From: Acidobacteriota bacterium
GTDB lineage: Bacteria > Acidobacteriota > Terriglobia > Acidiferrales > UBA7541
Length of the DNA stretch: 11,102 bases
Assembly: GCA_003224075.1 (NCBI GenBank)
Contig: QHYF01000156.1
Coordinates: 1 to 11,102, forward strand
Direction: 5' to 3'
Below, piece after piece: positions 4,802-11,102 of the stretch (positions are counted from its first letter, which is position 1; every line of letters starts with the position of its first letter). The notes below the pieces were generated by a model. The model was not told the DNA's origin. It saw only the letters and a program-made list of their open reading frames with translations, and did no database searches. A program made the translations under genes and the position numbers.

Positions 4802-7459
4802 ATGGCGGACGAACAGAATACGTCGGTAATGATTCCGGTGGACATCGAAGCCGAGATGAGGAAGTCGTATCTCGACTACTCGATGAGCGTGATCATCGGG
4901 CGCGCGCTGCCGGACGTGCGCGACGGCTTGAAGCCCGTGCACCGGCGCATTCTTTTCGGCATGTACGAGCTGGGACTAACGTCCACGAAGCCCTACCGCA
5001 AATGCGCGAAGATCGTCGGCGAAGTCCTCGGCAAGTATCATCCGCACGGCGACACGCCGGTTTATGACGCGCTGGTGCGCATGGCGCAGGAATTCAACAT
5101 GCGCTACCCGCTGGTGGACGGCCAGGGGAACTTCGGCTCGGTGGATGGCGACATGCCCGCGGCGATGCGGTACACGGAAGCGCGCCTCTCGAAAATCGCC
5201 GAAGAGCTCCTCGCGGACATCGAGAAGGAAACCGTCGATTTCGTTCCCAACTTTGACGAAACGGAAAAAGAGCCGACAGTTCTTCCGACGCGTGTGCCGA
5301 ACTTGCTGGTGAACGGCGCGAGCGGCATCGCGGTAGGCATGGCGACGAATATTCCCCCGCACAACCTGCGCGAGATCATTGATGCCACTGTGCTGATGAT
5401 CGAGAAGCCGGACACCACGCTGAAAGAAGTCCTCAAAATCGTGCCCGGGCCGGACTTTCCGACGGGAGGCTACATCGCGGGCCGCGAAGGCATCGAGCAG
5501 GCATATAAGACGGGACGAGGCAGTTTCACGATGCGCGCGAAGGCTGCCATCGAGGAGATGGGCAAGGACCGCGAGAACATCGTCATCACGGAAATCCCCT
5601 ATCAGGTGAACAAGGCCACGCTCATCAAGCGCATCGCCGAACTGGCGCAGACAAAAAAGATCGACGGCATCGCCGACGTGCGCGACGAAAGCGACCGCGA
5701 CGGCATGCGCGTCGTGGTGGAACTGAAGCGCGGAGAGGAATCGCAGCTCGTCCTGAACAATCTCTTCAAACACACGCAGATGCAGGAATCGTTCGGGATG
5801 ATCTTGCTGGCCATCGCCGGCGGGCAGCCGAAAGAGATGGGGCTGGTCGAATTCATCCGGCTGTTCATCGAGCACCGCCGCGACGTGGTGCTGCGCCGCA
5901 CGCGCTACGAGCTGCGCAAGGCGCGCGAGCGCGAACACATTTTGATTGGCTACCAGATCGCCCTCGATCACCTGGACGACGTGATTCGCATCATCCGCGG
6001 ATCCGCGAGCCGCGCGGAGGCCAAGGAAAACCTGCTCAAATTCTTCTCCGAGCAGGAAGTCACGATCACGGAAAACGGGAAGTCCAGGAAACTGGAAGGT
6101 GTCAAGCTCGACGGAAGAAAGTACAAGCTCGGCGGCGTGGAGGGAGAAACGGCGCGCACGGTCACTGGCGGCCTGACGCCGGTCCAGGTTGACGCCATCC
6201 TCGAACTGCAGTTGCACCGCCTCACGCAGCTCTCGGTCGAAGAAATTCTCAAGGAATTGAAGTCCATCCGCGATCGCATCGCCGAACTCGAAGAAATCCT
6301 GGCGAGCGAGAAGAAACTGAAGTCCGTGATCATCGGCGAGCTGCGAGAAGTGCAGAAGACTTACGGTGACGACCGGCGCACGCAGATCGTCGACAAAGTG
6401 GACGAAATCAAGCTCGAAGACCTGATCGCCGATACCGAGATGCTGATTACCGTCAGCCATGCAGGTTACGTGAAGCGCACGGCGGCGGACACCTACCGCC
6501 ACCAATCGCGCGGCGGCAAAGGCCGCATCGGCGCGAGGACGAAGGAAGAAGACTTCGTCGAGCACCTCTTCATCGCCTCGGCGCACAGCTACATTCTGCT
6601 GTTTACTTCGAAGGGCCGCGTTTACTGGCTGAAAGTGTACGAAATCCCAGAAGCCGCGGCGGCCACGCGCGGCAAGGCGATTTCGAGCCTGGTCAAATTT
6701 CAGGAAAACGAAAAACTCAGCGCCATTGTCGCCGCACGCAGCCTCGAGGAGGAAGGCAAGTACGTCTTCTTCGCGACGCGCAACGGAACCGTGAAGAAGT
6801 CCGCCCTTGTAGAATTTTCGAACCCGCGGCCCAGCGGAATCATCGCCATCAACCTGGAGGAGAAGGATGAGTTGATCGGCGCGAAGCTCACCGAGGGCAA
6901 GAAGATGATCTTCCTGGCCAGCCACGAGGGCCAGGCGATCCTATTTCGCGAAACGGAAGTGCGCCCGATGGGCCGCAACGCCGGCGGCGTGAACGGCATG
7001 GACCTCGACAAAGAGGATTACGTGGTCAGCATGGACGCGGTCCAGCCGGACTTCGAGATCATCGCCAAGGAACACAATCAAACCACACAGGACCTTGAAG
7101 AGCTCGAAAACGAGCACATCAAGGATTCGCTGACGTCGCTGATGCTGACCGTGTCCGAAAAAGGATACGGCAAGCGCACACCGCTGGCCGAGTACCGCAT
7201 CACCTCGCGCGGGGGCAAGGGCGTCGTCAACATGAAGACCACGGACCGCAACGGTTCGGTGGTTGCGGCGCTGCAAGTGACGGAAGAATCCGACGTGATG
7301 ATCATCACGCACAACGGCAAAGTGATCCGCGTGCACGCGAACGAGATCCGCGAAGCGGGCCGCTCGACGCAAGGCGTTCGCCTGCTGCGGCTCGACGCGG
7401 ATGATTCCGTCGCCGCCGCCGCCGTGTTGAAGGAAGAAAGCGAAGAAGAAAAGAAGTAA
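4802..7459 (+). CDS. gyrA: DNA gyrase subunit A
   Basis: GyrA is the DNA-cleaving and DNA-wrapping subunit of gyrase. At 885 residues it is close to the 875 of E. coli. The ATG at 4802 has GAGGA (4794-4798) upstream and leads straight into family sequence. The winged-helix domain shows RALPDVRDGLKPVHRRI (34-50), HPHGDTPVYD (80-89) and the catalytic Tyr124 in AMRYTE. Thr85 occupies the position of E. coli Ser83, and Asp89 that of Asp87. A coiled-coil gate follows, rich in charged heptads (around LKELKSIRDRIAELEE). The C-terminal beta-pinwheel contains a GyrA box, QSRGGKG (568-574), which separates it from ParC; the second position is Ser where Arg or Lys is usual. A second SRGGKG is at 802-807. 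A charged, Glu/Asn-rich insert lies between blades at about 750-775, and the tail is short and acidic (ESEEEKK). It is intact, unlike gyrB. Confidence 0.98.
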   Translation: MADEQNTSVMIPVDIEAEMRKSYLDYSMSVIIGRALPDVRDGLKPVHRRILFGMYELGLTSTKPYRKCAKIVGEVLGKYHPHGDTPVYDALVRMAQEFNMRYPLVDGQGNFGSVDGDMPAAMRYTEARLSKIAEELLADIEKETVDFVPNFDETEKEPTVLPTRVPNLLVNGASGIAVGMATNIPPHNLREIIDATVLMIEKPDTTLKEVLKIVPGPDFPTGGYIAGREGIEQAYKTGRGSFTMRAKAAIEEMGKDRENIVITEIPYQVNKATLIKRIAELAQTKKIDGIADVRDESDRDGMRVVVELKRGEESQLVLNNLFKHTQMQESFGMILLAIAGGQPKEMGLVEFIRLFIEHRRDVVLRRTRYELRKAREREHILIGYQIALDHLDDVIRIIRGSASRAEAKENLLKFFSEQEVTITENGKSRKLEGVKLDGRKYKLGGVEGETARTVTGGLTPVQVDAILELQLHRLTQLSVEEILKELKSIRDRIAELEEILASEKKLKSVIIGELREVQKTYGDDRRTQIVDKVDEIKLEDLIADTEMLITVSHAGYVKRTAADTYRHQSRGGKGRIGARTKEEDFVEHLFIASAHSYILLFTSKGRVYWLKVYEIPEAAAATRGKAISSLVKFQENEKLSAIVAARSLEEEGKYVFFATRNGTVKKSALVEFSNPRPSGIIAINLEEKDELIGAKLTEGKKMIFLASHEGQAILFRETEVRPMGRNAGGVNGMDLDKEDYVVSMDAVQPDFEIIAKEHNQTTQDLEELENEHIKDSLTSLMLTVSEKGYGKRTPLAEYRITSRGGKGVVNMKTTDRNGSVVAALQVTEESDVMIITHNGKVIRVHANEIREAGRSTQGVRLLRLDADDSVAAAAVLKEESEEEKK

Positions 7460-7463
7460 CTGC

Positions 7464-7470
7464 GCGGAGG
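7464..7470 (+). promoter_or_regulatory. Ribosome binding site deciding a TTG start
   Basis: GCGGAGG (7464-7470) is a strong Shine-Dalgarno match and lies 9 bases before TTG 7480. No ATG or GTG stands at a suitable distance in this frame, so it supports the TTG as the true start of the following gene. Confidence 0.65.
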
Positions 7471-7479
7471 CGGGCAATC

Positions 7480-7917
7480 TTGCCGAGTCATCAGCACGAG
7501 GATTTCGACCCGCTGCTCGACACGCTCATTCGTTTCGCCAAGCAGTGCCTGGAGAAACAGGGAGCCTTCCTGCCGTTTGGCGTTGCCATGCTCGCGGACC
7601 GGACCATCTCTCATGTCTCAGGCCACACGGGCAAAGAACGGTCCGGCGCTCCGAGAGTGCTGCAATCCCTGGAAGGCACACTGCGCGCGACGGCCGCAAA
7701 GGACGGGTTGAGGGCCGTCGGCATTTGCGTGGACATTCGCTTTACGTCTTCCCCGGATGAACCAAAGTCCGACGCCATCCAGGTTTTTCTCGAACACCGC
7801 GAAGGCAATGTTGTGAACGTGCTCTTGCCTTACCGGAAGAAGTCGCCCGGCCAGGTCAGCTATGCCAAACTCATAGCCATGCGAGCGGAACCGAAGATTT
7901 TTATCGCTATCCAGTGA
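7480..7917 (+). CDS. Hypothetical protein downstream of gyrA
   Basis: I cannot assign a family. The 145-residue product starts at TTG, supported by a strong ribosome site 9 bases upstream. It follows the gyrA stop by only 20 bases, so it is probably cotranscribed with gyrA. Its composition is that of a soluble cytoplasmic alpha/beta protein: an amphipathic N-terminal helix (PLLDTLIRFAKQCLEK), a Gly/Phe segment (GAFLPFGVAML), then alternating strands toward the C-terminus (AVGICVDIRF, AIQVFLEHR, VVNVLLPYRK). There is no signal peptide or transmembrane stretch and no obvious catalytic motif. Codon use matches its neighbours. The strand pattern and clean start make it a convincing gene of unknown function; a role linked to gyrase cannot be inferred from position alone. 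Confidence 0.8.
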   Translation: MPSHQHEDFDPLLDTLIRFAKQCLEKQGAFLPFGVAMLADRTISHVSGHTGKERSGAPRVLQSLEGTLRATAAKDGLRAVGICVDIRFTSSPDEPKSDAIQVFLEHREGNVVNVLLPYRKKSPGQVSYAKLIAMRAEPKIFIAIQ

Positions 7918-7941
7918 AACATCCGCGCTCCAGCAGCTTAG

Positions 7942-7950
7942 TGTTAGAAT
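7942..7950 (+). promoter_or_regulatory. Extended -10 promoter of the lactonase-family gene
   Basis: TGTTAGAAT is an extended -10 element (TG, one base, TAGAAT) with no convincing -35. The -10 hexamer ends 9 bases before the ATG at 7960 and there is no Shine-Dalgarno sequence between them, so the transcript would begin within a few bases of the start codon or at it. Confidence 0.5.
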
Positions 7951-7959
7951 CCCCCTCTC

Positions 7960-9141
7960 ATGAAAATCACACGCCGCCTGCTTGCGTTTCCCTTAGTGTT
8001 TGTTTCGCTGGTGTGTTTGTTCGCTGCCGCGCGAGCGCAGGAGAAACCGGCGGCGCCACGGCGATATCTGGTGTATGTCGGCACGTACACGACGAAGACA
8101 AACAGCAAGGGAATTTACGCGTACAGCTATGACGCGGGAACCGGGAAATTTAAAGCGCTAGGCGTGGCCGCGGAGACTGCCGACCCGTCGTTCCTGGCGG
8201 TGCATCCGAGCGGGAAGTATCTCTACGCCGTGAATGAGATCGGCGAATTCAACGGCGAAAAAAGCGGCGCGGTGAGCGCGTTCTTGATCGACCGGAGAAC
8301 AGGCAAACTCAAGCTGCTGAATCAGGTGGCTTCACGCGGAGCGGGGCCCTGCCACATTTCTCTGGACAAAACAGGGAACTACATTCTGGTGGCGAACTAC
8401 GATTCCGGCACGGTGGCGGTTTTCCCGGTCCAAAAGGACGGGCAACTCGGAAAGTATACGGGATTTGCGCAGCACGCCGGTTCCGGCGTCAACAAGGAAC
8501 GCCAGGAAGGGCCGCATGCCCACTGGATCGCAACCTCGCCGGACAACCGGTTCCTGCTGGCAGCCGATCTGGGGATCGACCGAATTCTGATTTCCAAGTT
8601 TCATCTTGCGGATGGCGCGTTCACGCCAAACAAACCGAACGCTGGCGTCAAATTGAAACCCGGGGCCGGGCCGCGGCATGCCGCGTTTCATCCAGGCGGG
8701 AAGTTTTTTTATGTCACGAGCGAACTGAATTCCACGGTTACAGTGTATTCGTACGATGCCAAGGGCGGGACGCTGCACGAGTTGCAGGTGGTGTCCACGT
8801 TGCCGAAGGATTTTTCTGGAGAAAACGACACGGCGGAGATCGCCGTGCACCCCAGCGGCAAGTTTCTCTACGTCTCGAACCGCGGGCGCGACAGCATCGC
8901 GGTTTTCGCGATTGATCCGGTCAAAGGAAAACTGACGCCGGTCGCGGACATCGCAACGCAAGGGAAGACGCCAAGGAATTTTGCGATCGATCCGACGGGC
9001 AAGTATCTCTTGGCAGCGAATCAGCGCTCCAACGACATTGTCGTATTCAAGATCGATCCAGCCACAGGCGCGCTGACGCTCACGGGGCAGGTGATTGAGG
9101 TGCCGTCGCCGGTGGACATTGCGTTTCTGCCGTTGGAATGA
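7960..9141 (+). CDS. Secreted lactonase-family beta-propeller protein
   Basis: This belongs to the 6-phosphogluconolactonase (YbhE/Pgl-type) beta-propeller family, also called the lactonase family, usually seven-bladed. The 393-residue product carries blade repeats of the form 'HPSGKYLYAVNE' at residues 82-93, 136-147, 193-203, 244-255, 297-308 and 344-355, and an EGPHAH segment at 183-188. The E. coli enzyme (331 residues) is cytosolic, but this one begins with a clear signal peptide: basic MKITRR, a hydrophobic core to residue 22, and an ARA-Q cleavage site after Ala26. It should therefore be exported, which argues against a simple pentose-phosphate role and for action on an extracytoplasmic lactone or for a binding role. 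The ATG lies 42 bases after the previous stop, with its own extended -10 box and no ribosome site. The family call is firm; the substrate is unknown. Confidence 0.9.
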   Translation: MKITRRLLAFPLVFVSLVCLFAAARAQEKPAAPRRYLVYVGTYTTKTNSKGIYAYSYDAGTGKFKALGVAAETADPSFLAVHPSGKYLYAVNEIGEFNGEKSGAVSAFLIDRRTGKLKLLNQVASRGAGPCHISLDKTGNYILVANYDSGTVAVFPVQKDGQLGKYTGFAQHAGSGVNKERQEGPHAHWIATSPDNRFLLAADLGIDRILISKFHLADGAFTPNKPNAGVKLKPGAGPRHAAFHPGGKFFYVTSELNSTVTVYSYDAKGGTLHELQVVSTLPKDFSGENDTAEIAVHPSGKFLYVSNRGRDSIAVFAIDPVKGKLTPVADIATQGKTPRNFAIDPTGKYLLAANQRSNDIVVFKIDPATGALTLTGQVIEVPSPVDIAFLPLE

Positions 9142-9605
9142 CTCCGGTTCCAGGGGCACGACGCTACGCATGCGCCAGCCGGCAGTTCGTATTTAAGAGA
9201 TTAACCCCCTACACCCCCGTGGCGATGGAAAGAGTGCGTAACGCATAGGAAACGCAGGAGTTAGTCCGCCGCCGTGGGGCAAAAGAGTGCGTAAACTCAT
9301 GAAAATGAAAGACTTGAATGAACATGCAACGTTTCAGGGAGCGAAACATTTCGTAAATGATAGAAGGGAATAAGGTTAGGCCGAAGCGGTTGCCGAAAAC
9401 TAAACAACGACCACAGCAGGGGCCCCGGCAGGAACTGGCGTAAACCGCCGCATTCCAAAAATAGGTTAACCCAGAAGATATAATACGCGAGAGGAACTGG
9501 TTTGGCAAGGGCAATTTGAAGCCTCCGGGGCGGCCAGGACTAGCAGGGTGGGGCTGTCCGCGGAGGTGGGCGCGCAACGGTTCAAAACCGACACGAGAGG
9601 CGGGA
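9142..9605. other. Gene-poor intergenic stretch with direct repeats
   Basis: No gene is supported. The stretch is less GC-rich than its flanks, especially 9290-9400. It holds a 13-bp direct repeat (9229-9241 and 9282-9294), a small palindrome TGCG-TAA-CGCA (9235-9245), a 24-codon frame beginning MKMKDLNEH (9299-9373) without a convincing ribosome site, an isolated TATAAT (9479-9484) with no -35, and a short hairpin CGGTT/AACCG (9578-9590). I found no tRNA, tmRNA or RNase P signature. Confidence 0.4.
9229..9294 (+). repeat. 13-bp direct repeat AAAGAGTGCGTAA
   Basis: AAAGAGTGCGTAA occurs exactly at 9229-9241 and again at 9282-9294, starting 53 bases apart. Each copy is preceded at 5 to 7 bases by CCGTGG, so the similarity extends to about 24 bases with a two-base length difference. 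Two copies could be operator sites, a duplication scar or a remnant of a mobile element. Confidence 0.5.
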
Positions 9606-9609
9606 TGAC

Positions 9610-9637
9610 TTGCGCGGCGAGCGATTTGGGATACAAT
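9610..9637 (+). promoter_or_regulatory. Promoter-like TTGCGC-N16-TACAAT before ATG 9648
   Basis: TTGCGC (9610-9615) and TACAAT (9632-9637) are 16 bases apart. The -10 ends 10 bases before ATG 9648 with no ribosome site in between, the same geometry as at the lactonase gene. This suggests a near-leaderless transcript and makes a translation start upstream of 9637 unlikely. Confidence 0.45.
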
Positions 9638-9705
9638 CCCGGCCACCATGGCGAAGCGCAGAGCAAAGAAGAAGGCCCGCAGGTCGCACAAGCACTGGCG
9701 GCAAG

Positions 9706-10002
9706 TTGCCCAAAGATGCCGTCACGCTGATCGTGATTCTGGGGGCGCGGGAAGGCCAGGAAACAATTCTCGAAGCTGAGTTGCGCGCGCTGGTCGCACC
9801 GACGCGCAAAGAGGATGGCTGCCTTGGTTATGACCTGTACCGCGCTGCCGATGCGCCCGGTGCATTCTGGTTGCATGAAGTTTGGGCCAGCCGCGAAGCG
9901 CACGCCGAGCACATACACACGCCCCATTTCCTTCGCTGGAACGCGCGCAAGGACGCGCTACTGGCTTCCCGCGACGCCACGTTCTGGAAGCGGATTGCTT
10001 AG
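9706..10002 (+). CDS. Antibiotic biosynthesis monooxygenase (ABM) domain protein
   Basis: The product matches the small ABM/YgiN-like ferredoxin-fold family, which includes heme-free monooxygenases acting on quinols and polyketides. With the TTG at 9706 it has 98 residues, a normal single-domain length. Family features are the first strand AVTLIVIL (5-12), a helix with EAELRALVAPTR (23-34), GCLGYDLYR (38-46), FWLHEVWASREAHAEHI (54-70) and TPHF (72-75). Such proteins usually act as dimers in the cytoplasm. The start is uncertain: TTG 9706 has no good ribosome site, the frame is open back to TTG 9610 (which overlaps the promoter), and the well-placed ATG at 9648 is in another frame. A one-base frameshift after a basic N-terminus is possible. 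It ends 18 bases before the convergent gene. The family is likely; the substrate is unknown. Confidence 0.8.
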   Translation: MPKDAVTLIVILGAREGQETILEAELRALVAPTRKEDGCLGYDLYRAADAPGAFWLHEVWASREAHAEHIHTPHFLRWNARKDALLASRDATFWKRIA

Positions 10003-10020
10003 GTCGGCGCGAATGCTACC

Positions 10021-11102
10021 TTAGCTTTCCGGCGACGCAAGATAATAACCGGGGCGGGCGCGGACTCTCAGATCCCGATTTCTGGCTTGCACTAACGTGA
10101 CTTTGATTTCGTGGTAGCCGGGAGCGCCGGAACCCGTGGGTGTATAGCTGAGGGTGTATTGAGAGTGCAACTCGCCACCGATTTCGTCGATGGCTTTTTC
10201 GATGGAGCGGTTTTTGAACGTGGAGAGGTGGGCGCCGCCGGTGGCGGTGGCGGCGACTTCGAGCGCGTGGTCTTTCACCTGATCGTGCACGTGCTGCACG
10301 GCCCAGACGGCCAGGGCCATCAAGTCAATGTTGCCGTAGCGATTCGTTTCGCTCGTGGGCGTTTGCGGAACGCCGGGCTGCGGCGGAAGCGGGAACGTCC
10401 CCGGCGGAGTGATCTGCGGCCGGGTGTCTTTCGGCTTGGCTTGCAATTCGGCGCGCGTGGTTGAGAGTCCCACACTGTAAATGGTCACGTTGGAAAGTTG
10501 TGCTTGTCGGAGCACCTCGCCCAGTTTTGTTTCGCTGCCGGCATCCGCGGCCTCGGAGAGAATCATGAGGACGCGGCGCCGCCCGGGCTTGTCTGCTGCG
10601 GCCTGAGGACGACCCGAGAGCATTTCCACGCCAGCGGCCATGGCGTCGTAGAGCTTCGAGCCGGAGGTTCCCTGTCCCAAATGTGCGATGGTGTTCTCGA
10701 TCAAGTCGCTGTTGGTGGTGAAATCCTGCAGCTTATCGATAGAATCGTTGAAGCCCACGACGGCGGCTTCGCCACTGGGCCCCATCACGGTTTGCGTGAA
10801 GAGAATACCAGTCTTGCGCATTTCGGGGAAAAGGGGCGCGATCCGGGAACTCGTCTCGATCAGGATCACCGCCGAGATGGGGTCGCCGCCCAGATCGAAA
10901 TGGGAGATCTGCTGTGCCACGCCGTTATCGGTGATCTGAAAATCCTGGGCCTCCAGGTTGTTGACCATCTCGCCGCGAGCATCGCGGACGGTCACCGGGG
11001 TGTTCACCAGGGCGACCTGCACCTTGACCTTTGGCTGAGTGTCCCTGGGAGGCTGTTGCACGGTAACGCCGGGCTTCGGCGGGAGAGGTCCTGAGGGCGC
11101 CT
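10021..11102 (-). CDS. VWFA-related Acidobacterial domain protein (partial, 5' end outside window)
   Basis: The gene reads leftward to TAA 10021-10023 and stays open to the right edge. A GTG at 11061-11059 is in frame, but upstream codons continue in a Pro-rich segment (SGPLPPKPGV), so the true start, probably with a signal peptide, is outside. The fold matches the von Willebrand factor A-related family typical of Acidobacteria, thought to be secreted or periplasmic and of unknown role. In order: VALVNTPVTVRD and the F-x-I-x-D-x-G motif that precedes the VWA domain, AVILIETSSR (MIDAS position, 10843-10857), AAVVGFND, GTSGSKLYDAM, VLMILSEAADAGS, a Pro-rich loop near 10380-10430, and the C-terminal QYTLSYTP...GYHEIKVTL...VRARPGYY. 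The MIDAS signature DxSxS reads ETSSR here, so metal binding may be altered. It converges on the ABM gene with an 18-base gap. Confidence 0.88.
   Translation of the reverse strand, partial: APSGPLPPKPGVTVQQPPRDTQPKVKVQVALVNTPVTVRDARGEMVNNLEAQDFQITDNGVAQQISHFDLGGDPISAVILIETSSRIAPLFPEMRKTGILFTQTVMGPSGEAAVVGFNDSIDKLQDFTTNSDLIENTIAHLGQGTSGSKLYDAMAAGVEMLSGRPQAAADKPGRRRVLMILSEAADAGSETKLGEVLRQAQLSNVTIYSVGLSTTRAELQAKPKDTRPQITPPGTFPLPPQPGVPQTPTSETNRYGNIDLMALAVWAVQHVHDQVKDHALEVAATATGGAHLSTFKNRSIEKAIDEIGGELHSQYTLSYTPTGSGAPGYHEIKVTLVQARNRDLRVRARPGYYLASPES

Noticed and set aside
4976..6925. 649-codon open frame opposite gyrA
   Set aside because: Long antisense frames are common opposite GC-rich genes; its His/Phe/Arg-rich composition is a mirror of gyrA codons.
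9578..9590. tRNA T-arm-like GGTTCAAAACC
   Set aside because: The T-stem cannot reach 5 bp around a 7-base loop, and no acceptor, D-arm or anticodon arm fits around it.
9209..9691. 160-codon minus-strand frame in the intergenic region
   Set aside because: Its composition (Cys, Phe, Arg, Pro runs) is unlike a normal protein, there is no ribosome site, and it covers the promoter region of the ABM gene.
10111..11094. Plus-strand open frames opposite the VWFA-related gene
   Set aside because: The minus strand shows clear family sequence over the whole span, so these are shadows.

Overview
The window carries an ordinary chromosomal replication and topology block, followed by small accessory genes. 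It most likely comes from an acidobacterium (Acidobacteriota). The strongest clue is the gene entering from the right edge on the minus strand, which has the layout of the 'VWFA-related Acidobacterial' protein family. The wording of DnaN, GyrB and GyrA, the GC-rich codon use and the -10 boxes lying about 10 bases from start codons fit this. The assignment is by recognition only.

Layout, left to right: a promoter region with a possible DnaA box (about 42-79); dnaN, the replication sliding clamp (202-1293); a hairpin terminator; a strong sigma70-type promoter (1433-1461) with a leader of about 345 nt; gyrB (from 1813), whose reading frame breaks at 3388 and resumes at 3389 in the +1 frame up to 4195; a 600-base spacer with two small unrecognised ORFs and two back-to-back perfect hairpins; gyrA (4802-7459); a TTG-started conserved-looking protein (7480-7917); a secreted beta-propeller lactonase-family protein (7960-9141); a gene-poor stretch of about 500 bases with a 13-bp direct repeat; a small antibiotic-biosynthesis-monooxygenase (ABM) domain protein (9706-10002); and, convergent with it, the partial VWFA-related gene (10021 to beyond 11102).

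DnaN, GyrB and GyrA work at the same fork: the clamp tethers polymerase, and the GyrA2B2 gyrase removes positive supercoils ahead of it. They do not look like one tight operon. A terminator follows dnaN, gyrB has its own promoter, and a terminator-like hairpin precedes gyrA.

I see no convincing new multi-gene system. The most notable signals are two apparent small deletions in essential genes (about 21 nt in dnaN, in frame; about 29 nt in gyrB, frame-breaking), the long gyrB leader, the inverted hairpin pair upstream of gyrA, near-leaderless promoter arrangements at two genes, and a VWA domain with altered metal-site residues.
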